From Pseudolysinimonas_A sp947085045 (GTDB lineage Bacteria > Actinomycetota > Actinomycetes > Actinomycetales > Microbacteriaceae), in the NCBI GenBank assembly GCA_947085045.1, contig CAMTUU010000006.1, forward strand, positions 124,001 through 188,000: DNA of 64,000 bases. The letters run 5' to 3'. Positions 16,405 to 25,878 of this stretch are shown in pieces. Position 1 is the first letter of the stretch; the number at the start of each line of letters is the position of its first letter. A program made the position numbers and the translations under genes. The notes beneath the pieces were generated by a model. That model was not told the DNA's origin. It saw nothing but the letters and a program-made list of their open reading frames with translations, and made no database searches.

Positions 16405-19400
16405 CGCCGGATCGTGACCCCCACCGGAGCGCTCGTGCCCGACTCGAACACACCGGGCTGGTCGGGGACGAAGATCGCCGTGTAGCTGTGCGGTCCGGCC
16501 GCCTCGCCACGCGGCAGTTGCGCGATCCCGACGACGCCGAACAGCATCCGCACCCGGGTGACGACCCGCGACCCCTCGCGGATCTCGACGATCCCGCTCG
16601 GCGCCGCGGCGGCGTCCGGGATCGCGGTCACCAGGAAGAAGGTCGGCAGGATCGACCCGGCCCGAGGCGACGGGTTGCTCACCCGCAGCGAGACCGCGAC
16701 CTTGACCCGTTCGGTCGTGATCGTCACGGCGGCGGACTCCGAAGCTGCGACCGTGTCGGTGCCGACGTAGCGCGCCACCACCTGCCGGGCCCCGGCGCTC
16801 GGCTCGGCACGCAGCGCGAACGTCGCGGTGCCGCGTCGCAGCTGGGCCGCCCCGACCACCTCGCCGTCGACGACGAACTCCACCCGGCCCGCGGCGGGCA
16901 CACCGTCGACGGTCACCGTCGCGCTCAAGCGCGCGCTCTGGCCAGTGCCCGCCTTCAGCGTGGCGCGATCCGCGACCAGGGTCGTGGTCGAGCTCGGGAT
17001 GCCCTGCTCGACCACGATCGGCAGCGTCACCGTCGTCCCCGACGGGCTCGCCACGAGTTCCAACACGTGATCGCCTGCCGTGGTGCCGTCGGGGACCACG
17101 GCATCCACCACCGCCGCGCCGGCCGAGACCGGCACGGTCCCGAGGCTCGTGCCGTCGAGGAAGACCTCGAGCGACGTGTTCTGCGGCGCGCCCAGGCTGG
17201 TCAGGTCGAGACCGGCCACCGGGATGTCGAGCGCCTGTCCGGCCTCGACGACGGTCGGCGGCTCGGCGACCTGCACCGCTTGGCGCGCGAAGTCGGGCGC
17301 GAGGCCCGGGTTCGCCTGCAGGTAGGCGATCCACGCGTCCCGGTCGATGAGACCCGAATCGGCCGTTCCCGTGCCCTGGGTCAGGATCCGGAAGTTGTCA
17401 CCGCCCTGCGCGAGGAACGAGAACGTGCCGATGCGGTACTCCGCGGCCGGATCGAGCGGCGCGCCGTCGACCGTGACCGAGGTGATGCGCGCACCGAGCG
17501 GCGCCGTCGGATCGAACGTGTAGGTCACGTTGTCCGACAGCCCGAGCTGCAGGAAGCTGCGCGACGGGATCGTGCCGTCGGCATTGGTCTGCCACTGCTG
17601 TTCCAGCAGCGTCCGGAACTGCGATCCGGTAAGCGTCGTCGTCCACAGGTTGTTGACGAACGGCAGCACGCCGTTGGCCTCTCCATAAGTCACCACGCCA
17701 TCGGGGGCGTAGAGCAGCTCGGCACGCAACCCGCCCGGGTTCACGACGCCGATCTCGGCTCCACCGCGTTGCGGGTCGGCGAGGGTGTCGACCAGCGCCT
17801 CGGCGACGAGGCCGCCGAGAGCGGACTCGCTCGCACGGTCGTCGCGCGTCCCTCCCGCGTAGACGCCGCCCACGTAGGCGCCGCCGCTGAACGCGGTCGT
17901 GATGTCGGCGGTCACCGACCCGACCGGCTGAGCCCCGACCACCGCGGCGTAGGCCAGGGCCGAGTCGACGATCGCCTTGACCGCCGCGACGCGTGGGTAG
18001 GTCGCGACGAGGGACGCCTCCGCCGTCGTGGTGCGCGGCACGATCGCGGCCGTGGTCGCGACCACCTCGCCGCTCGCGGGATCGAACGTGATGTCGACGC
18101 TGCCGAGGTTCTCACCGTAGTTGCCGGTCTGCACGACCGGACGGGTCACGCCGTCCCGACCGGGTACCGGCGCCTGCCAGGCGTACGGCTGGTGGGTGTG
18201 ACCGTTGAAGATCACGTCCACCTCGGAGGAGGTCTCCTCCACGATGCGCCGGAACACCTCGCTCTCGGCGAGCTCCGACTCGAGGGTCGACGTGGCGCTC
18301 ACGCTGTTCGCGCCCTCGTGGAACTCGGCGACGATGACATCCGCTTCGCCGTTCGCCGGATCCCCGTCGCTGAGTTGAGCCGCGACCCGGTTGACGGCCT
18401 CGACGGGATCGCCGAAGTCGAGCGTGGAGACTCCGCCGGGTGAGACCAGGGTCGGGGTCTCCTCGGTGACGACGCCGATCACGCCGATCGTCACGCCATC
18501 CGCTTCGACCAGTTCGTACTCGTCGAGCGCCGGCTCGTCGGTGCCCTTCTGATAGACGTTCGCCCCGAGGTAGTCGAAGCCGATCTGCGGGATCACCCGG
18601 TCGGTCAGGTCGGTGTACCCCTGATCGAACTCGTGGTTGCCCACCGAACTCGCATCGACCTCGAGGGCGTCGAGCACGTCGAGCGTCGGCACATCCTGCT
18701 GGGTCGCCGAGGCGAACAGTGTCGCCCCGATGCTGTCGCCGGCCCCCAGCAGCACCGATGAGGCCCCGGCGGCCTCCGCGGCCGCGCGCAGCTGCTCGAT
18801 CGTGCCGGCGAACTTCGTGGTGTTGCCGTCGATACGACCGTGGAAGTCGTTGAAGTTGATCAACCGGATGTCGGCGAGACCGTCATCCAGTCCGACGATC
18901 ACCGGGTTGTGGTCGCTCGAGCGGTACGGCGATTCGTCGTAGAACAGCGTGCCCTGGTAGTTGTACCGGCTGTACTCGAGGGCGATCGATTCCTCGGCGT
19001 TGATCTCCCAGATGTCGGCACCGGTTGCCCGGGCGAGCGCCGCCGGGTTGAGCAGCACATGGTCGAGCGATCCGACGAGGCCCGAGAACGAGTAGGAGTA
19101 CTCGCCGGGCGCGAGCGTCACCGCGGCGTTGACGTAGCCCGCGTCGTAGAGCACCTGGAGCGGGTCCTCGAGCGCGTACGAGTTGAAGTCGCCGATCAGC
19201 GCGACCGCGTCGCCCTCGTCGGTGACGGTCCCGATCCACGCGGCGAGAGCCCGGGCCTGGCGGACGCGCGACTCGTTCGAGGACCCCTGACCGTCGCCCG
19301 TGTCGACGTCACCCGGCCACGGCCCGGCCGACCCCTTCGACTTGAAGTGGTTGACCGAGACGAAGAGCTCGGCGCCGCCGCCGACCGGGACGAAGGTCTG

Positions 19401-21338
19401 GCCGATCGGCTCGCGCGCGTTGTCGAACGCGCCGCCGGCGTCGCTCTCGGTGCCGAGCGCGACGGAGGCGCCGACCCGCTCGACCGCCGCCGTGCGATAG
19501 ATCAGCGCGTTGGTGATGACATCCATCCCGCTGTCCGGGAGGTCGTCGGAGCTGGGCACGAACGCCCAGGTGCCCGCGCCGACGTCGGCGTTGAGCGCCG
19601 CGACGAGCGTCGCGACCGCCTCGTCGGGATTGCCGTCGACGACCGCGGAGTTCTCGATCTCGAGGAGTCCGACGACGTCGGCATCGAGCGCGTTGATCGC
19701 CGCGACGATCTTCGCCTGCTGACGCGCGAGATCCTCATCGTCGAACGCGCCGCGCGGCCCGGAGCCCGGGCACGAGTCGACCGTCACCGGGTCGCCGGTG
19801 CGGTCGTTGAACGAGGTGCATCCGGCGACGTCCGCGCCGAGGGTGGTGAAGTAATTGAGCACGTTGAACGAGGCGACCGAGATGTCTCCGCCGACCGGGG
19901 CCGGAGCCGAGGTGCGGTCGTTCTCGAAGGCGACGGGCAGCGTCTCCCCCGCGATCAGCGGGCGGGTCGGGTTGAGCTTCCAGACGCCGTTGCGGAAGTC
20001 GACGATCACCGGCTCGGCGAAGGTCACCGCGGCCCCCACGCGCACGGGGGCGGTGAGCGAGATGTACGGCGGGGTGAGTGCCGTGTTCGCGGAGCTCAGG
20101 AAGTTCGTCGTGGCACCGTCGTCGAGAACGATCGCGCGCGCGGCGTTGTCGGCCGCAGTGGCCGCCGCCTCCGCGGAGCCGGGGCGTCCGGCCTCGGTGG
20201 GCTGGACGAGCGGCCGCGTTCCCGCGGCGAGCCCGACCTCGCCGTACTGGTTGGTGGAGAAGGTGTTCGCCACGGTGAAGTCGCCGCTCGGTGCGATGAG
20301 CACCGACTCGAGGGCTTCGCGCTCGGCTGCCGTCGCCGGCCAGGCGGTCGCCCGAGGAACGACCGACTCGCCCGCAGGGAGATCGACCAGGCCCGCGGCG
20401 TTCGCCACGGTGATCTCGGTGAGACCGTTGAACTCGCTCACGGCCCCGGTGACCTGCACGGCGTCGCCGATCGCGACCGAGCCGACGGTCGCATCGGAGA
20501 AGACGAAGATCGCGTCCGACGCACCCGGCGTCGTGTCGGCACCGGGAGTCTGGATGACGTACCCGCGGAATCCGCCGGTCGGGTACACGGCGGTGACGAC
20601 ACCGGTCGTCGTCACGGTCTGGCCGACGAGCGGCGAGGCGCCCCCGGTGCCCTGGATCTCGGCGATCGTCGCCGTGCCGGACTCCCCCGGCTCCTCGGGC
20701 GTCGTGCCGGAGTTCGCCGGGGTCGGGGCGCCGACGACGAAGTCGGCCGCGTTGTCGGCGGTGTTGGAGTGCTCAGTGCGCGCGGCGCTCGTCGCGTTGG
20801 TGGTCGCGGGCGCCGGCGCCGTGCCGGCGAAGGCACTCGCCGACGGACCCCAGCCCACCAGGTCCACGACGGCCGCGTCGGTGGCGCAGGCGGCCCCGAC
20901 GCAGCTCAGACGCGTCGTCGACTCGACGAGCGCGACCTTGGCTCCGGTCCCGCTCATCGCGATCGTGCCGGTGACCTCCGGGGTCGGCAGGGCGGCGGCC
21001 GCGAGGTTCGTTCCGAAGGCCTCGCCGATGAGGTAGGAGCCGCGCGCCGGGATGGATCCGGTCAGGTTCGTCTGCGCGCCGGTCGACCAGGCACCCCCGA
21101 CCGAGGTGTATTGCACCGACCACCCCTCGAGCGACACCGCCGAGTCGGTGGGGTTGTACAGCTCGATGAAGTCCTGGTTGAGCGGTGCTCCCGCATTGCC
21201 GCCGCCACCGTAGACCTCGTCGATGACGACGGGTGAAGCCGGAGACACGGCGGCGGATGCCGGCGGAGCCCCCAGCCCCACTGCGACGAGGAGGAGCGCG
21301 GTGACGGCGCCGAAGGACGAGGTGACGGTACGGAGCAC
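16401..21338 (-). CDS. Secreted ExeM/NucH-type endonuclease fused to a UshA-type 5'-nucleotidase
   Basis: A 1645-residue secreted multidomain enzyme. In order: signal peptide (about 1-29, ending PPASA-AV), lamin-tail domain (about 35-160, VIDEVYGGGGNAG..DFIELYNPT), OB-like region, then an endonuclease/exonuclease/phosphatase domain (about 485-812; SVASFNVLNYF, GDFNSYALEDP, SSDHNPV). A metallophosphatase follows (about 820-1100; NFNDFHGR, GAGDSIG, GNHEFDQGY), then a 5'-nucleotidase C-terminal domain (about 1138-1315) and Ig-like repeats to the end. It probably degrades extracellular DNA to nucleotides and then nucleosides and phosphate. No LPxTG or C-terminal anchor is seen. The start is GTG at 21338 with AGGAGAG 6 nt upstream. 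Confidence 0.9.
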   Translation of the reverse strand: MLRTVTSSFGAVTALLLVAVGLGAPPASAAVSPASPVVIDEVYGGGGNAGAPLNQDFIELYNPTDSAVSLEGWSVQYTSVGGAWSTGAQTNLTGSIPARGSYLIGEAFGTNLAAAALPTPEVTGTIAMSGTGAKVALVESTTRLSCVGAACATDAAVVDLVGWGPSASAFAGTAPAPATTNATSAARTEHSNTADNAADFVVGAPTPANSGTTPEEPGESGTATIAEIQGTGGASPLVGQTVTTTGVVTAVYPTGGFRGYVIQTPGADTTPGASDAIFVFSDATVGSVAIGDAVQVTGAVSEFNGLTEITVANAAGLVDLPAGESVVPRATAWPATAAEREALESVLIAPSGDFTVANTFSTNQYGEVGLAAGTRPLVQPTEAGRPGSAEAAATAADNAARAIVLDDGATTNFLSSANTALTPPYISLTAPVRVGAAVTFAEPVIVDFRNGVWKLNPTRPLIAGETLPVAFENDRTSAPAPVGGDISVASFNVLNYFTTLGADVAGCTSFNDRTGDPVTVDSCPGSGPRGAFDDEDLARQQAKIVAAINALDADVVGLLEIENSAVVDGNPDEAVATLVAALNADVGAGTWAFVPSSDDLPDSGMDVITNALIYRTAAVERVGASVALGTESDAGGAFDNAREPIGQTFVPVGGGAELFVSVNHFKSKGSAGPWPGDVDTGDGQGSSNESRVRQARALAAWIGTVTDEGDAVALIGDFNSYALEDPLQVLYDAGYVNAAVTLAPGEYSYSFSGLVGSLDHVLLNPAALARATGADIWEINAEESIALEYSRYNYQGTLFYDESPYRSSDHNPVIVGLDDGLADIRLINFNDFHGRIDGNTTKFAGTIEQLRAAAEAAGASSVLLGAGDSIGATLFASATQQDVPTLDVLDALEVDASSVGNHEFDQGYTDLTDRVIPQIGFDYLGANVYQKGTDEPALDEYELVEADGVTIGVIGVVTEETPTLVSPGGVSTLDFGDPVEAVNRVAAQLSDGDPANGEADVIVAEFHEGANSVSATSTLESELAESEVFRRIVEETSSEVDVIFNGHTHQPYAWQAPVPGRDGVTRPVVQTGNYGENLGSVDITFDPASGEVVATTAAIVPRTTTAEASLVATYPRVAAVKAIVDSALAYAAVVGAQPVGSVTADITTAFSGGAYVGGVYAGGTRDDRASESALGGLVAEALVDTLADPQRGGAEIGVVNPGGLRAELLYAPDGVVTYGEANGVLPFVNNLWTTTLTGSQFRTLLEQQWQTNADGTIPSRSFLQLGLSDNVTYTFDPTAPLGARITSVTVDGAPLDPAAEYRIGTFSFLAQGGDNFRILTQGTGTADSGLIDRDAWIAYLQANPGLAPDFARQAVQVAEPPTVVEAGQALDIPVAGLDLTSLGAPQNTSLEVFLDGTSLGTVPVSAGAAVVDAVVPDGTTAGDHVLELVASPSGTTVTLPIVVEQGIPSSTTTLVADRATLKAGTGQSARLSATVTVDGVPAAGRVEFVVDGEVVGAAQLRRGTATFALRAEPSAGARQVVARYVGTDTVAASESAAVTITTERVKVAVSLRVSNPSPRAGSILPTFFLVTAIPDAAAAPSGIVEIREGSRVVTRVRMLFGVVGIAQLPRGEAAGPHSYTAIFVPDQPGVFESGTSAPVGVTIRR

Positions 21339-21520
21339 GGAGCTCTCCTGTCGCGGATGGTCGGCAACGCCGAGCGTTCAGTTCTGGAGCGTCAGGACTG
21401 ATCGTTCGGGTTGCGCCAGGCGGCGCGACGGAGAACTGACCTGTTCATCTTGCGCGTCTCGTGCCCCCCGTTCAAGGGACACGGGGTAAATTCTCGCGGA
21501 AGCGGTCGGCGAACGCCGGG

Positions 21521-22261
21521 TCAGAGACCGGATTCCGCCGTGCGGATGAGCACGGCATTGGAGTCCGGGCAGAGCAACACGTCGTCGGGTTCGGCTGCGC
21601 GCACCTTGTTCATCTCGACCGCGTTCAGCGCGACCCCGCTCGCGCCGGAGATGCCGCCGCGCAGGAGCGACGCGCCCACCCCGTACCGCTCGCGCTGCTT
21701 CTCGTAGAGCGCGAGCAGGTCGGCGGGCACCTTGCCCGCGACCGTCTGCCGGGTGGCGACCGCGCGGGTGCGCTCGGCCTCGATCTCGGCGAGACCGGCA
21801 TCCCGGGCGGCGGTTGCGTCGGCGATCGCGGTCGCCAGGGTGGCGAGTTCGGCGTCGGTCGCGGCCAACACCCCCTCGCGCTCCTCGACGGTCTCCATCA
21901 CCGCGAGCTCGATGTCTTCGAGGTCGCTCTTGCGGCGACCGAGCGCCTGCAACTCCTGCTCGAGCGCGGCGACGTCCTTCGGCGACGAGCTGGTCTGCAG
22001 GCGATCAGTATCGCGGGCGATGCGGGCGTCGACGATCGCGACGTCGGCCTCGGTGCGGGTCAGCTCGAGCCGGGCGTCCTCCGCGGCGCCGAACTGCTCG
22101 GCGCGGCCGCGCTCCAGTCCGGTGCGCTGGCCGGTCAGGGCGTCGACGACGTCGCGCTCCGGCAGCTTATCGGCGCGGCGCGCCAGCTGCTGCAGTTTGG
22201 TGTCGAGCGCCTGCAGGTCCAGCAGCAGCGCCTGATCCTCGGGGGCGGCCTTCAGGCCCAT
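21521..22261 (-). CDS. CT398-like coiled-coil protein (DUF164 type) with degenerate zinc ribbon
   Basis: A 246-residue protein made mainly of a long coiled coil (about 10-180; SSPKDVAALEQELQALGRRKSDLEDIE is the family core) and a short C-terminal segment. Family members usually end in a C4 zinc ribbon (CxxC..CPxCGR). Here the first pair is replaced in GASGVALNAVEM and the second reads CPDSNAVL, so one Cys remains and zinc binding is unlikely. The function is unknown. The gene lies 18 bp after the Nif3-like gene, a pairing common in actinobacteria. Confidence 0.88.
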   Translation of the reverse strand: MGLKAAPEDQALLLDLQALDTKLQQLARRADKLPERDVVDALTGQRTGLERGRAEQFGAAEDARLELTRTEADVAIVDARIARDTDRLQTSSSPKDVAALEQELQALGRRKSDLEDIELAVMETVEEREGVLAATDAELATLATAIADATAARDAGLAEIEAERTRAVATRQTVAGKVPADLLALYEKQRERYGVGASLLRGGISGASGVALNAVEMNKVRAAEPDDVLLCPDSNAVLIRTAESGL

Positions 22262-22279
22262 GTGTTCCTCTTCCCAGAC

Positions 22280-23098
22280 TCAGACAATCGAGAACTCCCA
22301 CGGGTCGGTGCGCAGGTCGCTGACGGTGACCTCGACGCCGGGGAGGGCATCCCGGAGCTGTTGCGCCGCGACCTCGAGCCACAACCATTCGCTCGCCCAG
22401 TGCGACACGTCGACGAGCGCGGGGCCGCGGCCGACCCGGGCGTTCTCGCGTGCCTCGGAGGCGGGATGATGGCGGAGGTCACTCGTCACGTAGACGTCGG
22501 CGTCGAGCACCCGGGGATTCGCGAGGAGCGCGTCGCCCGCCCCCGCGCAGAGCGCGACCCGGGTCACCGGGCGGTCGTAGTCCCCCGCGACGCGGATGCC
22601 CTGGGCGGTGGCGGGCAGGATGTCGGCGAGCCCGCGCGTGAACCGCCCGAGTGGGGTCGGCTCCGACAGGTCGCCGATCCGGCCGATCCCCGTCGCGGGG
22701 TCGAGCGCCGAGGGCACGAGCGGCCGCACGCCGGTCAGGCCGAGGCGCTCGGCCAGCACGGCCGAGGTGCCGCGGGCGACCACATCCGCGTTGGTGTGCG
22801 CCGCGATCAGTGCACAGCCGGCACGGATCAGCCGGGCGAGCACCGCGCCCTTGTAACGCGTCTCGGCGACGGTCGTGACGCCACGCAGCAGCAGCGGGTG
22901 GTGCACGAGAAGCAGGTCGGACTCCGCCGCGATCGCCTCGTCGACCGTGTCGTGCACGGCATCGACGGCGAGGTGGATGCGGCGCACCTGAACCGCCGGA
23001 TCTCCCGACAACAGCCCCACGGCATCCCAGGCCTCGGCCCCGGCAACCGGCCAGAGCGACTCGACGACCGCGTCGACGTCGGCGAGCGTGGCGGTCAT
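22280..23098 (-). CDS. Nif3-like dinuclear metal center protein
   Basis: A 272-residue Nif3/YbgI/YqfO family protein, thought to form hexameric rings with a two-metal centre. Metal ligands are visible in LLLVHHPLLLRG and IAAHTNADV near the N-terminal half, and in VDVSHWASEW near the C-terminus. A GTP cyclohydrolase I type 2 name is often attached, but the biochemical role is unsettled. A TAGACT box (23110-23105, minus) lies 6 nt upstream of the ATG and overlaps the end of the permease gene. The gene can thus be transcribed independently and without a leader. Confidence 0.9.
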   Translation of the reverse strand: MTATLADVDAVVESLWPVAGAEAWDAVGLLSGDPAVQVRRIHLAVDAVHDTVDEAIAAESDLLLVHHPLLLRGVTTVAETRYKGAVLARLIRAGCALIAAHTNADVVARGTSAVLAERLGLTGVRPLVPSALDPATGIGRIGDLSEPTPLGRFTRGLADILPATAQGIRVAGDYDRPVTRVALCAGAGDALLANPRVLDADVYVTSDLRHHPASEARENARVGRGPALVDVSHWASEWLWLEVAAQQLRDALPGVEVTVSDLRTDPWEFSIV

Positions 23099-23102
23099 CC
23101 GT

Positions 23103-25868
23103 TCAGTCTATGAGCGCGCGCTCCTGGCGGCGGATCGTGGGGATCGCCGTGATCAACGGGAGCAGGATGCCGAGCACGAGTGCGACGAGCACGCCCGCGT
23201 CGCTGGTGAGGAGCGGGTCACCCGTGGGCAGGCTCAGGAACGGGAGCAGGTAGCCCTGCCAGTCGAGCCCGGGCCGCGCGGCGGAGGTCAGGCCGAAGCC
23301 GATGCCGGCGATCACGATCAGTCCGATCAGGTTCACCCAGCGCACCGCCGGGTAGATCCCGCCCCGGCGCAGCAGGTCGTCGGACGCGAAGCCGTTGCGG
23401 CGGATCATGATCTCCGCGCCGAAGATGCCGGCCCAGGCGGCGACCGGCACCGCGATCGTCGTCGCGACCTCGCGGACGAGCGTGCGGGCGTCGCCGGCGA
23501 GCAGCACGATCGCGGCCGCCGCGATGAGGATCAGCAGCCCGGCGATCACGGTCGTGCCGGACCGACGCAGGTTCACGCCGAGCGACTGCAGCGCGAAGCC
23601 CCCCGAGTAGATCGTCAGCACGGCGCCGGAGAGCAGACCCAGCGACAGCGCGGCGATCAGCGGCGCCGGGTACCAGAGCGGAAGGATCGCGGCGATCGTG
23701 TAGAGCGGATTGGTGGCGAGGCCGTCGGCGATGAGCGGATCCGAGGCCGCCAGCAGCGCACCCCAGATCAGCAGCGCGAGCGCGGGCAGCGTGGCGCCGA
23801 AGGTGGCCCAGAGCATCGTGGAGCCACCGTCGCTCTCGCTGCGCTGGTAGCGCGCGAGGTCGCCGCTCGAGTGCACCCAGGCGAGGCCGACGAAGCTGAA
23901 CACCAGCACGACCCCGGTGATGAGCAGCGTCCACGATCCGTCGTCGATGCTCGGGAACGCGGTGAGGTCGAGGCGCGGCCAGGTCAGCACGATCACGCCG
24001 ACGACGAGCACGCCGGTGAGGATGCTGAGCACCAGCTGGACCCGCGCGATGAGTCCGTAGCCGAAGATCGCAACGACGAAGGCGAGGGCGAAGCCGACCC
24101 CGAGGCCGACGAACGTCCAGACGAGTTCGCCGAGGCCGGCATCCAGCCCCGCATCGACCAGCACCCGGGCGACTCCGGCGGCGAGCACCCAGAGCAGCGC
24201 TCCCCCCCAGAAGAGGCGCGAGACGAGCGCCAGCGCGGCGGGCAGTGCGTTGCCGACCAGGCCGAAGGTCGCCCGCGACACGATCATCGTCGGCTGCCCG
24301 CTCCACTTGCCGGCGAGGGTGCCGAGCCCGAGCGGCACGAAAGACAGGGCGATGCCGAGCACGATCGCGATCAGCACCTGGCGCAGGCTCATCCCGAGCC
24401 CGAAGAGGATCGCGCCGAGCGACAGGGTCACGACCGATGAGTTCGCGGCGAACCAGAGCCAGAACAACCGGGCGGCGCGGCCGGCGCGCAGATCGAGGGC
24501 CGTCGGCTCGGGTCCCGCGGACTCGACCGTCAGCGGAGGGTGCGACTCGGGCTCGGCGTCGACCAGACCGGCTTCGTCATCGGTGAGACGGGTGGTCGAG
24601 ATGGGCTCCGAGGGCGGGTGCACGAGGGTGACGGCACCGGTCGAGTCGACGGCGATCGCGCCCCGGCCGTACGCCCGGTCGACCTCGTCGACGGCGTCGT
24701 CATCCTCGGTCAGCTCGGTGACGGGAGCGGCGGTGCCGGGGTGGGTCGTGACGGGCGGGTCGAACGGCATCCCGTCCGGAGGCGTCGGCACGATGCTCTG
24801 CGCTGCCGGCTCGTACGGCGGTAGTTGGGCCGGCGCGATGCCGATCGGCGGGGGCAGGTGCGCGAAGTCGCGCGAGCCGCCCGGTGGTGGGAGGTCGATC
24901 GGCGGCGTCGCCGGAGGCACTCCGAACGGGGGTGCGACGGGTTCCGGGGGTGCCAACGCCGAGACGGGGATCGACCCGGTCGTACGCGGCTCGACCAGGA
25001 CAGGCGGCTCGACCAGCGTAGGTGGGGCGACCGGAACCGGGGATGGCGGGGCGGGAACAGGGCCCCCCCAGGCCGACGGTGCGACGGGCTCCGGCTCCGG
25101 CGTCGGGGCGGGCTCTGCGACCGGCGGCGTCGGGTCGGATGCCGGTTCCTGCTCGGGCGCCGACTCCGCGGGGCGCAGGAACGTCGGAGGCGAGGGGAAG
25201 CGCGGCGCGTCGGGGGCGGGGAAGATCGCTGGAGGGGTGGGCGCTGCGCCGGACGGCGCGGGCGCGAGCGGCTCGGGTGCGGCCAGGTCGGGTGCGGCCG
25301 GGTCGGGTGTGACCGGGTCGGGTGTGACCGGGTCGGCTGCGACCGGCTCAGCAAGAGCCGACGCCGGGCTGACCGGCGTGGCCTCCGGCGGCGGGGCCTC
25401 CACCGGAATCGGCGTGCTGCGCGACTCCTCTGCGCGACGGCGCAGCTCGTCCTCGAGTCGCTCGATCGCCTGGAGGGTCGAACTCGACGAAGTCGCGGGC
25501 TCGGGGGACGGTTCCGGCAGGGTCTCGGAGACGGGCTCGGGCGCGGCGAAAGCGGGGGCTTCGACCGGAGCGGGCGCGAGAACCGGAGCCTCCGCAACCT
25601 CGCCTTCGCGAACCTCCGCCTCCGGTCCGGCGTGATCCGGCTCGACCGGTACGTCGGCAACCACCGCCGCGGCGGGCGGGATGGTCGGAATCGGCGAGGT
25701 GTACGACGAGACCTGCGCCGCGAGCGCGTCGGCGAGCGCGTCGTCGTCGAAGGCCTGCGGCTCCGGGTCGTCGGCCGGTGACGTGAAGGACGATCGACGA
25801 ACGCCCGGGTCCACGGAGGCCTCGGGGTCGTCCCCCGGCCGGCCGTTGCCCGGTGGTACGTCGGTCAT
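23103..25868 (-). CDS. NCS1-type (cytosine/purine) permease with long Pro-rich N-terminal domain
   Basis: A 921-residue protein in two halves. Residues 1 to about 465 are low-complexity and rich in Pro, Ala, Glu and Val, with tandem PVTPD-type repeats near residues 173-198. Residues from about 466 (LFWLWFAANSSVVTLSLG) hold about 12 transmembrane segments of the nucleobase:cation symporter-1 fold. Substrate could be cytosine, purines, allantoin or a vitamin; it cannot be assigned. NCS1 permeases are normally about 450-520 residues, so the head doubles the protein. The ATG at 25868 has TAGAAT 7 nt upstream (leaderless). Confidence 0.82.
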   Translation of the reverse strand: MTDVPPGNGRPGDDPEASVDPGVRRSSFTSPADDPEPQAFDDDALADALAAQVSSYTSPIPTIPPAAAVVADVPVEPDHAGPEAEVREGEVAEAPVLAPAPVEAPAFAAPEPVSETLPEPSPEPATSSSSTLQAIERLEDELRRRAEESRSTPIPVEAPPPEATPVSPASALAEPVAADPVTPDPVTPDPAAPDLAAPEPLAPAPSGAAPTPPAIFPAPDAPRFPSPPTFLRPAESAPEQEPASDPTPPVAEPAPTPEPEPVAPSAWGGPVPAPPSPVPVAPPTLVEPPVLVEPRTTGSIPVSALAPPEPVAPPFGVPPATPPIDLPPPGGSRDFAHLPPPIGIAPAQLPPYEPAAQSIVPTPPDGMPFDPPVTTHPGTAAPVTELTEDDDAVDEVDRAYGRGAIAVDSTGAVTLVHPPSEPISTTRLTDDEAGLVDAEPESHPPLTVESAGPEPTALDLRAGRAARLFWLWFAANSSVVTLSLGAILFGLGMSLRQVLIAIVLGIALSFVPLGLGTLAGKWSGQPTMIVSRATFGLVGNALPAALALVSRLFWGGALLWVLAAGVARVLVDAGLDAGLGELVWTFVGLGVGFALAFVVAIFGYGLIARVQLVLSILTGVLVVGVIVLTWPRLDLTAFPSIDDGSWTLLITGVVLVFSFVGLAWVHSSGDLARYQRSESDGGSTMLWATFGATLPALALLIWGALLAASDPLIADGLATNPLYTIAAILPLWYPAPLIAALSLGLLSGAVLTIYSGGFALQSLGVNLRRSGTTVIAGLLILIAAAAIVLLAGDARTLVREVATTIAVPVAAWAGIFGAEIMIRRNGFASDDLLRRGGIYPAVRWVNLIGLIVIAGIGFGLTSAARPGLDWQGYLLPFLSLPTGDPLLTSDAGVLVALVLGILLPLITAIPTIRRQERALID
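25275..25349. repeat. Five 15-bp tandem repeats in the permease head
   Basis: Five units of consensus GGGTGYGRCCGGGTC (plus strand) encode repeated (T/A)PDP(V/A)-like pentapeptides on the minus strand. Units 3 and 4 are identical. The period is a multiple of three, so copy-number change keeps the frame. Confidence 0.85.
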
Positions 25869-25878
25869 GTGTCGGATT

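Noticed and set aside
18840..21236. Large + strand frame opposite the nuclease gene
   Set aside because: Shadow of the nuclease gene; no recognisable motif and biased Arg/Val/Gly content.
21379..21438. CAGTTCT/AGGACTG and AGAACTG repeats upstream of the nuclease gene as a PhoP or other operator
   Set aside because: Matches are imperfect, spacing is irregular, and they do not fit the GTTCACC PhoP repeat; too weak to call.
25275..25349. Tandem repeats as a CRISPR array
   Set aside because: Units are 15 bp, directly abutting, with no spacers, and encode a pentapeptide repeat in the permease head.
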